NCBI GenBank assembly: GCA_017446745.1
Contig: JAFSQF010000051.1
Location: 1 to 34,255 of the forward strand
DNA length: 34,255 nt
Direction: 5' to 3'
Source: Bacteroidales bacterium
GTDB taxonomy: Bacteria > Bacteroidota > Bacteroidia > Bacteroidales > P3
The translations under genes were made by a program, and so were the position numbers. Shown piece by piece: positions 1 through 7,528 of this stretch. Position 1 is the stretch's first letter. Every line of letters begins with the position of its first letter. Below the pieces are notes generated by a model that saw only the letters and a program-made list of their open reading frames with translations, was not told the DNA's origin and did no database searches.

Positions 1-783
1 ATTGTCGACGTGCGCTGCACCGACGGCCGTGGCCGACAGTTCATCGTCGAGATGCAGCTCTACTGGAACCCCTGGTTTCAGCAGCGCGTACTTCTCAATG
101 CATCCAAGGCCGTCATAAAGCAGCTCGACAAGAACGAGAACTACAGCCTCATTCAGCCCGTCTACTGCCTCAGCCTCATCAACGACATAGGCTTCGAGAG
201 CGGCCCCGACGAGTTCTATCATGACTACGCCATCGTTAACACCATCCACCCCGAGCGCCGCATCGAGGGATTCCGCCTCGTCTTCGTCGAGCTGCCCAAA
301 TTCAAGCCCAAGACCATCGCCGAGAAGAAGATGGCCGTGCTCTGGCTCCGCTTCCTCACCGAGATAGGGGAGCGTACCGTTGACGTCCCATCCGAACTGC
401 TCGACAACAAGCTGACAAGCAAGGCCCTCGGCATCATCGAGAAAGCAGCCATGAGCGATGAGCAGCTCAACGCCTATGAACATTTCTGGCTCGCCGTCCA
501 CGACGATGAGGCCATACGCTATGGCCATTACATTAGGGGCCACGAAGAGGGCCTCAAAGATGGCCTCCAGCAGGGCCTCCAGCAGGGCCGCGAGCAAGGC
601 CTCCAGCAGGGTCTCCAGCAGGGTCTCCAGCAGGGTCTCCAGCAAGGCCTCCAGCAAGGTCTCCAGCAGGGTCGCACAGAGGAGAAAACGGCAATTGCCA
701 AATCCCTGAAGCAAATGGGTCTTCCGGTCGACCAAATCTCTTCAGCCACAGGCCTCACCCCTTCCGAAATCGACGCACTGTAG
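1..783 (+). CDS. PD-(D/E)XK (Rpn-type) transposase/nuclease, 5' end outside window
   Basis: The frame is open from the first base, so the true start lies upstream and only the 3' part is present. The visible start (DVRC-TD-GRGRQ-FIVEMQ) matches the D...ExQ core of the PD-(D/E)XK fold of Rpn/PF12784 transposase-like nucleases, which are thought to act as DNA endonucleases in recombination. A conserved middle section (nt ~340-520, 'IGERTVDVP...AYEHFW') recurs as a broken copy at 2131-2293. The C-terminus holds ten 4-residue units (GLKD, GLQQ, GLQQ, GREQ, then six GLQQ; nt 550-669) followed by a short helix-turn-helix-like tail (MGLPVDQISSATGLTPSEI). Family identity is from memory of the motif pattern. 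The repeat arm probably forms a helical or coiled extension. It is likely a stand-alone mobile or selfish gene, with no relation to the downstream toxin-antitoxin pair visible. Confidence 0.8.
   Translation: MVDVRCTDGRGRQFIVEMQLYWNPWFQQRVLLNASKAVIKQLDKNENYSLIQPVYCLSLINDIGFESGPDEFYHDYAIVNTIHPERRIEGFRLVFVELPKFKPKTIAEKKMAVLWLRFLTEIGERTVDVPSELLDNKLTSKALGIIEKAAMSDEQLNAYEHFWLAVHDDEAIRYGHYIRGHEEGLKDGLQQGLQQGREQGLQQGLQQGLQQGLQQGLQQGLQQGRTEEKTAIAKSLKQMGLPVDQISSATGLTPSEIDAL
550..669 (+). repeat. 12-bp tandem repeat (10 units) coding GLQQ
   Basis: Ten 12-bp units based on GGCCTCCAGCAG / GGTCTCCAGCAG encode the 4-residue unit GLQQ. Units 1 and 4 are diverged (GLKD, GREQ) and the last six are nearly identical, which suggests recent expansion by slippage. 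Because the unit is a multiple of three, changes in copy number keep the frame. Confidence 0.95.
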
Positions 784-993
784 TAACCAATAGATGAGCG
801 GAGAATAAGGCACTCTCATAAATTATCATTGTATTGCCGTATCTCTTCGCTTTGTCTTCGCACTGGTCGGGATGGAATCACGACCTCCTACATTTTAGCC
901 CACACTTGTTTTCAGTAAAATGTGCATTTATTTGTTGAACTTAGGACATTCTGGCAATTCTGTCTACATACTACTAAACTTCGATTTGACAAG

Positions 994-1611
994 TTACACC
1001 CCATCAGTAGCAAACTCCGTCAGTGCCTCTTTGATTTCTTCCTCTGTCGGTGGGTTAGGAATGAGCCAGTCCACAGTCTCAGTATAGTCAATATCATCAA
1101 AATAGCAGAGTTGGGAACGGAACAATTTCTCGGAAAAGAGCTCGCCGAAAATTCTGGTGGCAACAGAGGAAATGTCTGCTATAGTGAAGTGGTCACGCAA
1201 TAGAAAATACAGGTCAACGTAGTCTTTCCACTTGGAACGCCGGCCAAGTGTATATGCTTTCATTGCGGCCAGTTGCAGCAGAGACGGCAAACGGAAACAG
1301 TTCTCAAACTTTGCCGTTGGCTCAATGGGAAAAGGATATTGGAAGAAAGTAACCTTCACGTCGTTGACTATGAGATTCATTTGCTCCGAAACACGTCGGG
1401 TAACGACATGAGCGAACGACGAAGCTGTAATCTTATCAAGGTTACGCTTGTGGTTGATAGTCGACGGCTTGAACAAATCGAAGTCGATAGAGCGACGATG
1501 CCCAATGTAGAGAGCAATGGCTGTGCCACCAACCAAATAATACTCACGTCGGAACTGAGCCATCAACGTGAGCAACCTCTTCTGATTATCGTTCAATATT
1601 TCGCTATGCAT
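994..1611 (-). CDS. AbiEii/AbiGii-type nucleotidyltransferase toxin
   Basis: 205 residues. The N-terminal third carries the nucleotidyltransferase core: YLVGGTAIAL (GGT at 28-30) followed by GHRRSIDFDLF (37-47), the GG...HR.S.D.D pattern of the DUF1814/AbiEii toxin family. Characterised AbiEii toxins transfer nucleotides to tRNA or related targets and cause reversible growth arrest or phage abortive infection. The rest (YTLGRRSKWKDYVDLYFLL) matches the family's K-D-YDL segment. The start codon overlaps the end of the upstream small gene by 8 nt, so the two are translationally coupled. The target molecule cannot be read from sequence. Family confidence is high; a defence role is inferred from the family. 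Confidence 0.85.
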   Translation of the reverse strand: MHSEILNDNQKRLLTLMAQFRREYYLVGGTAIALYIGHRRSIDFDLFKPSTINHKRNLDKITASSFAHVVTRRVSEQMNLIVNDVKVTFFQYPFPIEPTAKFENCFRLPSLLQLAAMKAYTLGRRSKWKDYVDLYFLLRDHFTIADISSVATRIFGELFSEKLFRSQLCYFDDIDYTETVDWLIPNPPTEEEIKEALTEFATDGV

Positions 1612-1864
1612 ATTTCTTCAGAACAAGAGAAAAGAAATGATAAATCTCTGGGTAGTAGTTCTGCCTTTGACGGCCTTTGGCCGAAAAGAACACCTCAGCC
1701 ACACGCTTGCCTCCAAGCGTATCTATCAGTTCACGGTAATCGTCTAGCGTACCGTCGTTCAGTATGCGTTCAACAAGCATATCGTCGCTGATATTCTGTT
1801 TCTCTGCCTCCGGCGTGTACCAGAAGAGGCTCTTGTGCTTTTCTATGATTTGTTCACGTGACAT
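1604..1864 (-). CDS. Small partner (putative antitoxin) of the AbiEii-type toxin
   Basis: 86 residues (ATG at 1864), first gene of a two-gene minus-strand unit and overlapping the toxin start by 8 nt. The sequence has no clear helix-turn-helix motif. It resembles the short proteins (DUF6922-like, from memory) that commonly precede AbiEii-type nucleotidyltransferases in Bacteroidota: a 'FWYTPEA' start, then an acidic helix (DDMLVERILNDGTLDDYRELID) and a basic C-terminus. Order antitoxin-then-toxin and the overlap support a type IV or type II toxin-antitoxin pair. The function is inferred from position only. A Bacteroidota -7 box lies about 155 nt upstream. Confidence 0.7.
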   Translation of the reverse strand: MSREQIIEKHKSLFWYTPEAEKQNISDDMLVERILNDGTLDDYRELIDTLGGKRVAEVFFSAKGRQRQNYYPEIYHFFSLVLKKYA

Positions 1865-1948
1865 ATTGTAATAATGTTACTATCGTCTACAAAGATAATA
1901 GTTCATGTTTCGGGAGCATATTTTTAGCATAAAAAGTGGAGTAAAACC

Positions 1949-1979
1949 TTGTGTATGTTATTAAAATTCAGTAAATTTG
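1949..1979 (+). promoter_or_regulatory. Possible plus-strand promoter (TTG-N20-TAAATTTG)
   Basis: TTG at 1949-1951 and TAAATTTG at 1972-1979 fit the -33/-7 arrangement of Bacteroidota promoters. It points toward the transposase remnant at 2131 and has no intact gene to serve. It may be a leftover of the decayed element or fortuitous in AT-rich DNA. Confidence 0.35.
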
Positions 1980-2018
1980 CAAATGATTACAATATTTAAC
2001 ATTCCCCATGCCATACTG

Positions 2019-2026
2019 CAAAGGTA
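2019..2026 (-). promoter_or_regulatory. Bacteroidota-type -7 box for the toxin-antitoxin pair
   Basis: The minus strand reads TACCTTTG, an exact match to the TAnnTTTG -7 consensus of the Bacteroidota housekeeping sigma factor. It would give a leader of about 150 nt before the ATG at 1864. No convincing -33 TTTG is seen at the usual spacing. Confidence 0.5.
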
Positions 2027-2130
2027 CGAAAATAATTCGACCTGAAAAGTTGAAAATGGTATGTTTTTTATTTTAGATAATTTAAAAAACAGGGAAAGGC
2101 CAATGAATTGGTAAGTTGTCTGGAAAGATA

Positions 2131-2293
2131 ACCGGGATTGGAGAGCGTACCGTCAATGTCCCCGCCGAGCTGCTCAACAACAAGCTGACAAGCAAGGCTC
2201 TCGGCATCATCGAGAAGTCGGCCATGAGCGATGATCAGCTCATGGCCTACGAGCATTTCTGGCTCGCCGACCACGACAACGAAGCTTTACGCT
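2131..2293 (+). pseudogene. Remnant of PD-(D/E)XK transposase gene
   Basis: About 160 nt that translate as 'IGERTVNVPAELLNNKLTSK...' and match residues ~118-170 of the transposase at the window start (IGERTVDVPSELLDNKLTSK...), at both DNA and protein level. The 5' catalytic half and the 3' GLQQ arm are missing. Similarity stops abruptly near 2293, exactly where the ribD stop codon lies on the other strand. This is therefore a broken copy left after deletion or partial insertion, not a working gene. Confidence 0.85.
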
Positions 2294-3216
2294 CACAAAA
2301 AGTGAAGCCTTCCCTCTGGAAAGGGTGGGACAGATGGGGCTTTAAGTCCTGAGCCTAAAAGAATTGAGCTGCGGAAAATAATAGCCTCGTCGTAAAGGCC
2401 TTCGGCAATGAACGCATCGAGAATCCTGCGGCCTCCTTCAACAATAAGGGACTGAATCTTACGCTCGAATAGTTCAAGCACCACTTCGCCAAGCGTCTTG
2501 CAATGAAGATGGAGCCAATGATCAGGCACATCATGCAATCGGCCGCGTCGGTCCAGAACAACAGGTTGCGGATTGTTGCCTGCAAAAAGGCGAGCCGTCA
2601 GTCTGGAGTGGTCATCAATATAGGTCTGAGAACCGATAAGGATAGCAGCTTCGGTAGTGCGTAGCCGGTGGCTCATCAAGGTCTGGTAATCATTGCTGAT
2701 CCAATAAGATTTATCGCTATCGGGGGCCATGAAACCGTCGGCGCTCTCGGCCCATTTCAAGATAATATAAGGCCTCCTTTTCTCCATGAAGGTGAAGAAA
2801 CGACGGTTCAGCTCGCGGCCCTCCTCTTCCAGAACGTGGCGCACTACCTCGATGCCGGCATCCTCAAGTTTCTGGAAACCACGTCCTGCCACAAGGGGAT
2901 TCGGGTCGTCGTTGCAGCACACCACACGGCGAATGCCGCTCTCCACAATAAGGTCGGCACAGGGAGGCGTCTTGCCATAGTGCGAGCAAGGCTCCAGGTT
3001 GACATAGAGAGTGGCGCCACGGAAGTCACCACGTCGCAGAAGGGCGTTGCGCTCGGCATGGTTGTGACCGTACTCCTGATGAAATCCTTCGCTAAGAACA
3101 TGTCCATCTTTAACGACAACACAACCAACCAGCGGGTTGGGGCGAGTGCGCCCCATCCCGTTGGCGGCCAACTGCAGGCAACGCCGCATGTATATTACAT
3201 CAATGCCAATTTCCAT
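2293..3216 (-). CDS. ribD: Riboflavin biosynthesis deaminase/reductase RibD, probably 3'-truncated
   Basis: Bifunctional enzyme: deaminates diaminohydroxyphosphoribosylaminopyrimidine and then reduces the ribosyl side chain, steps two and three of riboflavin synthesis, in the cytosol. The N-terminal deaminase has the zinc and catalytic motif HAE (53-55) with PCSHYGKTPPC (C77, C86). The reductase domain runs from ~148 (PYIILKWAESADGFMA) to the C-terminus. ATG at 3216 is chosen over the in-frame TTG at 3219; this leaves 2 nt after the asnS stop codon, so it is probably co-transcribed with asnS. The protein is 307 residues and ends at ...EGRLHFL soon after the LLGSGLKAP segment. Family members normally continue ~20-40 residues with a final strand. 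The stop codon sits on the junction with the transposase remnant, so the extreme C-terminus may be lost or replaced. Confidence 0.93.
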   Translation of the reverse strand: MEIGIDVIYMRRCLQLAANGMGRTRPNPLVGCVVVKDGHVLSEGFHQEYGHNHAERNALLRRGDFRGATLYVNLEPCSHYGKTPPCADLIVESGIRRVVCCNDDPNPLVAGRGFQKLEDAGIEVVRHVLEEEGRELNRRFFTFMEKRRPYIILKWAESADGFMAPDSDKSYWISNDYQTLMSHRLRTTEAAILIGSQTYIDDHSRLTARLFAGNNPQPVVLDRRGRLHDVPDHWLHLHCKTLGEVVLELFERKIQSLIVEGGRRILDAFIAEGLYDEAIIFRSSILLGSGLKAPSVPPFPEGRLHFL

Positions 3217-3219
3217 CAA

Positions 3220-4626
3220 TTAGAACTCGGCAGTCTTCGGAGTACGTGGGAAAGGAATGACATCGCGGATGTTGGACATGCCGGTGACGAAAAGCATCAG
3301 GCGCTCGAAACCGAGGCCGAAGCCGGCATGGGGGCAGGTGCCATAACGGCGCGTGTCGAGATACCACCACATATCTTTCATGGGTATATTCAGTTCGGTG
3401 ATGCGTGTCATAAGCTTGTCGTAGTTCTCCTCGCGCACCGAGCCGCCAATGATTTCGCCAATCTGCGGGAACAGCACATCGGTGCCCTGCACAGTCTTGC
3501 CGTCAGCATTCTGCTTCATGTAGAATGCCTTGATCTCCTTGGGATAGTCTATCATAATGACGGGGCGTTTGAAATGCTGTTCCACCAGATAGCGCTCATG
3601 CTCCGAAGCCAGGTCGACACCCCAGCTGACGGGGAACTCGAACTTGTGGCCTTTGGCAACAGCCTCTTCCAGTATCTTTATGCCCTCGGTATAGGGCAGA
3701 CGGACGAAGTCGGTGTCGATGACACTCTTCAGACGCTCGATGAGGCCTTTGTCTATCATATTGTTGAGGAACTGTAGGTCGTCCTGGCAGTTGTCGAGGG
3801 CCCAGCGGACAAGGAATTTGATGAATTCCTCCTCGAGAGCCGTAAGGTCGTCGAGCTCGTAGAAAGCCATCTCGGGCTCCACCATCCAGAACTCGGCAAG
3901 GTGGCGCGGGGTGTTGCTGTTTTCGGCACGGAACGTGGGGCCGAAGGTGTAGATCTTACCCAACGAGGTGGCTCCCAGCTCGCCTTCCAGCTGGCCACTG
4001 ACGGTCAACGCGGTCTGCTTGCCGAAGAAGTCCTGCTCATAGTCCACCGTGCCATCTTCTTTGCGCGGCACATTGTTGAGATCCAGCGTAGTGACCTGGA
4101 ACATCTCGCCGGCTCCCTCGCAGTCGCTGGCAGTGATGAGAGGCGTGTGGAAATAGAAGAAGCCGCGCTGATGGAAGAACGTATGGATGGCGTAGGCCAT
4201 CTCGTGGCGCATACGCATCACGGCACCAAAAGTGTTGGTACGTGGACGCAGGTGGCCTATCTCGCGCAGGAACTCCATAGAATGGCCTTTCTTCTGCAGC
4301 GGATAGGTGTCGGGGTCGGCTTCGCCATATATGACTATATTCTCCGCCTGGACTTCAACCGACTGGCCAGAGCCCTGGCTCTTCACCAATTTCCCCTCTA
4401 CGCAGAGGCATGCTCCTGTGGTGATGCGACGGAGCAGCTCATCGTCGAACTTTGCCAGGTCGACCACAATCTGCAAGTTGGTGATGATAGAACCGTCGTT
4501 GAGGGCTATGAACGCCACATTCTTGTTGCCACGCTTGGTGCGGACCCATCCCTTGACACAGATAGTGGTGTCAATCAACGCACTGACATCCTGTTTAAGC
4601 AAATATTTTATTTCTTGATGTTTCAT
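3220..4626 (-). CDS. asnS: Asparaginyl-tRNA synthetase
   Basis: Class IIb aminoacyl-tRNA synthetase, 468 residues, charging tRNA-Asn with asparagine. An OB-fold anticodon-binding domain lies at ~18-105 ([22 protein letters not shown]). The catalytic domain follows, with motif 2 [21 protein letters not shown] (from residue 232) and motif 3 [27 protein letters not shown] near the C-terminus. It resembles AsnRS rather than AspRS in the [17 protein letters not shown] motif-2 context. It lies 70 nt downstream of manC and directly before ribD on the same strand. Length and start agree with the family. Confidence 0.97.
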   Translation of the reverse strand: MKHQEIKYLLKQDVSALIDTTICVKGWVRTKRGNKNVAFIALNDGSIITNLQIVVDLAKFDDELLRRITTGACLCVEGKLVKSQGSGQSVEVQAENIVIYGEADPDTYPLQKKGHSMEFLREIGHLRPRTNTFGAVMRMRHEMAYAIHTFFHQRGFFYFHTPLITASDCEGAGEMFQVTTLDLNNVPRKEDGTVDYEQDFFGKQTALTVSGQLEGELGATSLGKIYTFGPTFRAENSNTPRHLAEFWMVEPEMAFYELDDLTALEEEFIKFLVRWALDNCQDDLQFLNNMIDKGLIERLKSVIDTDFVRLPYTEGIKILEEAVAKGHKFEFPVSWGVDLASEHERYLVEQHFKRPVIMIDYPKEIKAFYMKQNADGKTVQGTDVLFPQIGEIIGGSVREENYDKLMTRITELNIPMKDMWWYLDTRRYGTCPHAGFGLGFERLMLFVTGMSNIRDVIPFPRTPKTAEF

Positions 4627-4696
4627 GATTGTATATTATATTTGTATTTTTTCCCATAGTTGAGCAAAACGAGGTACAGCCTTTTTTTTAGGCCGC

Positions 4697-5791
4697 CTAA
4701 TTCTTCAGCGATTTCAGCACCTCCACATCGCTGCTATACTTCATCAGCTGGTCTTCTTGGTCGCGGCTACAGATGATAAGCGTGTCGGCACCAGCAGCAA
4801 TGATATAATTATCAAGCCCTTGAATCACGGCATATTTGTCGGAGTTAAGATGAACCACGCAATTGCTTGTATCGTAGGTCACCACATGACCCGACGAGAT
4901 AGCGTTACCATGCTCGTCCTTTGGCATTGCCATAGCCAGCGAATCCCACGTCTCGACATCCGACCAGCCGAACTCCGACTCCATAACGTATACGTTGTCG
5001 GCTTTCTCAATAATACCGTAGTCGACGGAAATGGTTGGGGCCTGCGTGTAGACCTCCTTAAGCACTTTGGCCGGGGTGTCGGCAGCAAGGGCGAAGAATT
5101 TCTCGGCAACGGCGGGGAGATGACGTTCAAAGGCTTTTTTCAGGACCGGGAGCCTCCAAACGAAGATACCGGCGTTCCACAAAAACTCGCCAGAATTGAT
5201 GAACTGGCACGCCATATCGTAGGGGGGCTTCTCGACGAATGTTATAACCTTATGGACCCGCGAAGAGGTGTGTTGCAACCCTGCCTCGCGGAACTGGATG
5301 TAGCCATACTTGACATTGGGATTTACCGGACGTGCGCCGAGCACCACTATCCAGTCGTGCTGGTCAACCAGGCTGATGGCATCGTTCATATTGCGGAGGA
5401 AATTGCTGGTGCCGAAAATGGCATGGTCCGAAGGGGTAACGACGATGTTGGCATTGGGGTTGATTTGGCCGACAACCGAGGCGGCATAGGCCACACATGG
5501 CGCCGTATTGCGGCGGAAGGGCTCGCAAAGCACCTGATAATCCAACAGGTTAGGTATCTGCCTACGCACCTGGGCCTCATGCGCCTTGGTGGTTACAATA
5601 ATGATATTCTCGCGGGGACAGATAGCCTCGAAACGGCGAAAAGTATCCTGAAGCATCGACTGCCCCGTACCCATGAGGTCAATGAACTGCTTGGGTTTGT
5701 TCACCGAACACAGAGGCCAGAAGCGACTGCCGAAGCCACCTGCCATAATGACGCAGAAATTATTCGGATTCAACACTTTACCATTAAGCAT
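4697..5791 (-). CDS. manC: Mannose-1-phosphate guanylyltransferase
   Basis: 364 residues; makes GDP-mannose from mannose-1-phosphate and GTP, a precursor of GDP-fucose, GDP-mannose-derived glycans and surface polysaccharide. The pyrophosphorylase signature GGFGSRFWP (18-26) with KPKQF (32-36), EPFRRNTAPC (90-99), SDH (121-123) and FVEKP (185-189) are diagnostic. It is the single-domain type, without the C-terminal isomerase cupin domain of bifunctional ManC/PMI proteins. It lies between thyA (54 nt upstream) and asnS (70 nt downstream) on the same strand. The general fold is shared with other sugar-phosphate nucleotidylyltransferases, but the motifs favour the GDP-mannose enzyme. Confidence 0.93.
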   Translation of the reverse strand: MLNGKVLNPNNFCVIMAGGFGSRFWPLCSVNKPKQFIDLMGTGQSMLQDTFRRFEAICPRENIIIVTTKAHEAQVRRQIPNLLDYQVLCEPFRRNTAPCVAYAASVVGQINPNANIVVTPSDHAIFGTSNFLRNMNDAISLVDQHDWIVVLGARPVNPNVKYGYIQFREAGLQHTSSRVHKVITFVEKPPYDMACQFINSGEFLWNAGIFVWRLPVLKKAFERHLPAVAEKFFALAADTPAKVLKEVYTQAPTISVDYGIIEKADNVYVMESEFGWSDVETWDSLAMAMPKDEHGNAISSGHVVTYDTSNCVVHLNSDKYAVIQGLDNYIIAAGADTLIICSRDQEDQLMKYSSDVEVLKSLKN

Positions 5792-5845
5792 ATTATTTCA
5801 CAATTCAATCATTTTCTTATTATCAATATCTTAAATATCGGGAGG

Positions 5846-6640
5846 TCACACCGACACCTCGCCCTTGATGTGCGGATGAGGATTGTAATTCTCCAGAGTG
5901 AAATCCTCGAAATCGAAATCAAAAAGGTCTTTCTTCGCGGGGTTAATTCTCATGGTAGGCAGTGGCCTGGGATCGCGCGAAAGTTGCAAACGGCACTGGT
6001 CCAAATGATTATTATAGATATGAGCATCGCCGAGGGTATGGATGAAATCGCCATATTGCAGGCCTGTGGCCTGAGCCATCATCATTGTCAGCAGCGAATA
6101 GCTGGCAATGTTGAAAGGCACGCCAAGAAAGATGTCGGCGGAACGTTGGTAGAGCTGGCACGAGAGGCGCCCTTGGGCGACGTTGAATTGGAACAAGCAA
6201 TGGCAGGGTGGCAGTGCCATATCCTCTATCTCGGCGGGATTCCAAGCCGTAACCATCAGCCGGCGGCTGTCGGGGTTGTGCTTGATTTGCTGCACCACAT
6301 TGGCAATCTGGTCGATGGTACCGCCCTTTCCGTCGGGCCACGAACGCCACTGGCTACCATATACCGGCCCGAGGTCGCCATTCTCGTCGGCCCATTCGTC
6401 CCATATCGTCACTCCATGGTCGTGCAGGTAGCCTATGTTGGTCTCACCGCGCAGAAACCACAGCAGCTCGTAGATGATGGAACGCAGGTGCAACTTTTTG
6501 GTGGTCAGCAGCGGAAAGCCCTCGTCCAGATTGAAGCGCATCTGATAGCCAAAAACGCTGCGTGTACCCGTACCCGTGCGGTCGTTCTTCTGCACGCCGT
6601 TGTCAAGCACATGCTGCAAAAGGTCAAGATATTGTCTCAT
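5846..6640 (-). CDS. thyA: Thymidylate synthase
   Basis: Converts dUMP to dTMP with methylenetetrahydrofolate. From the ATG at 6640 the protein starts [15 protein letters not shown] and is 264 residues, the classic ThyA length; the upstream in-frame TTG at 6673 would add 11 unconserved residues. Catalytic Cys146 lies in [11 protein letters not shown], with RTGTGTRS (21-28) for phosphate binding, [16 protein letters not shown] (166-181) and DAHIYNNH (205-212) for dUMP contacts. It is the first gene of the minus-strand run thyA-manC-asnS-ribD and is divergent from rimP. Confidence 0.98.
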   Translation of the reverse strand: MRQYLDLLQHVLDNGVQKNDRTGTGTRSVFGYQMRFNLDEGFPLLTTKKLHLRSIIYELLWFLRGETNIGYLHDHGVTIWDEWADENGDLGPVYGSQWRSWPDGKGGTIDQIANVVQQIKHNPDSRRLMVTAWNPAEIEDMALPPCHCLFQFNVAQGRLSCQLYQRSADIFLGVPFNIASYSLLTMMMAQATGLQYGDFIHTLGDAHIYNNHLDQCRLQLSRDPRPLPTMRINPAKKDLFDFDFEDFTLENYNPHPHIKGEVSV

Positions 6641-6922
6641 TACGGCTCGTAGTTTCGTTATTTTTTTGGTCAATTCACTTTAGTGGAGCGCGCCTTCGCC
6701 CCCACCCTATTTTTTCATTCTAATTATAGGAAACGCTATTCATAAAAAATAATTGTGTAGCATCGAAAAAAACTTATTTGACACATAAAGACACCAAAAA
6801 ATACAGAATTTGGCATTTTCAAACAAAAAAAGATATAAATATAAATATATATCAATCAAACCATTACAAAAAATCACAAATCATTCTTTTTAAAAAATGG
6901 CTAAAAATCAAAATATTCTTCG
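6641..6922. other. AT-rich divergent intergenic region
   Basis: Region between thyA (minus) and rimP (plus). Apart from the rimP promoter at its right end it is strongly AT-rich with several A-runs. No RNA gene, ORF of interest or long repeat is seen. A thyA promoter must lie here but no clear TAnnTTTG was found on the minus strand. Confidence 0.5.
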
Positions 6923-6930
6923 TACTTTTG
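6923..6930 (+). promoter_or_regulatory. Promoter -7 box of the rimP-nusA-infB cluster
   Basis: TACTTTTG followed by C matches the Bacteroidota -7 consensus TAnnTTTG. A transcript would start near 6937, about 70 nt before the rimP ATG and about 11 nt before a stable hairpin. The -33 region is only T-rich. Confidence 0.65.
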
Positions 6931-6947
6931 CAACTCGAAACGTGAGC

Positions 6948-6973
6948 AGGGGGACGCAAGTTCCCCTCTTTTG
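6948..6973 (+). promoter_or_regulatory. Leader hairpin with GCAA tetraloop and T-tract before rimP
   Basis: AGGGGGAC (6948-6955) pairs with GTTCCCCT (6960-6967) around a GNRA loop GCAA (6956-6959), followed by CTTTTG. The stem has 8 pairs including one G-U and sits at the 5' end of the predicted transcript. It could act as an attenuator, a 5'-stabilising element or a binding site for a translation-linked regulator. Confidence 0.6.
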
Positions 6974-7006
6974 TTGGAGTAGAACAGCGAAAAAAAACGA
7001 ATAACG

Positions 7007-7450
7007 ATGATTGACAAACTACACGTGCTAGAGGTGATCGACACAACCCTCAGCGGTACCGACAAGTTCCTCGTCGACCTGAAAATATCCACCGACAACC
7101 GCATCAATGTGGCCATCGACGGCGACAACGGCATCACCATCGACGACTGCATCGAGCTGAGCCGCGCCATTGAGAACAGCCTGGACCGCGACGCGGAGGA
7201 CTTCGAGCTCAACGTGGCCTCCGCCGGGCTTGACCAGCCCCTCAAACTGCGCCGCCAATACAAGAAAAACATCGGGCAGGACCTCACCGTCACCACCTTC
7301 GACGGCCAGACCATAGAGGGTCACCTTGCCGATGCCGACGACGACCACATCACCCTGAAGCTGCCGCGCAAGAAAAACCCCGGCGGCGAACCCCTCGTCA
7401 TCGCCTACCCCGACATCAAGACAGCCAAAATAGTAATAAAATTCGATTAA
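7007..7450 (+). CDS. rimP: Ribosome maturation factor RimP
   Basis: 147 residues, needed for 30S subunit maturation. The N-terminal alpha/beta domain includes INVAIDGDNGITIDDCIELSR (33-53), equivalent to the family's 'D.V.ID...GV..DDC...SR' segment, then ASAGLDQPLKLRRQY (71-85), matching the 'VSSPGLDRPL....F' motif. A C-terminal SH3-like domain follows (NIGQDLTVTTFDGQTIEGHL). The position immediately before nusA and infB is the conserved bacterial order and confirms the assignment. The N-terminus is slightly shorter than in proteobacterial homologues. Confidence 0.95.
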   Translation: MIDKLHVLEVIDTTLSGTDKFLVDLKISTDNRINVAIDGDNGITIDDCIELSRAIENSLDRDAEDFELNVASAGLDQPLKLRRQYKKNIGQDLTVTTFDGQTIEGHLADADDDHITLKLPRKKNPGGEPLVIAYPDIKTAKIVIKFD

Positions 7451-7528
7451 CAGAAACCCCAAAGAATAGCTTGAAAACCTGAAAATCGCCACCGACTTTC
7501 ATTTTTCGAACGACAATCTTCAATTTTT

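Noticed and set aside
458-758. Serine/arginine- or cysteine/tryptophan-rich frames over the 12-bp repeat
   Set aside because: They are the other reading frames of the GLQQ repeat; any 12-bp repeat without stops is open in several frames.
864-890. tRNA 3'-end-like string (minus strand GGAGGTCGTGATTCC...GACCA)
   Set aside because: No D-arm, anticodon arm or matching 5' acceptor strand is found nearby. It is a short GGTCG/CGACC hairpin and may be chance or a very old attachment remnant.
4627-4696. Promoter for asnS in the manC-asnS gap
   Set aside because: No TAnnTTTG on the minus strand was found in the 70-nt gap, so asnS is taken as part of the thyA-manC-asnS-ribD run without proof of a separate promoter.
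4757-6652. Long open frame (631 codons) antisense to manC and thyA
   Set aside because: It runs opposite two strongly conserved enzymes and has no recognisable domain. Long antisense frames are expected here because C-ending codons suppress stop codons in that frame.
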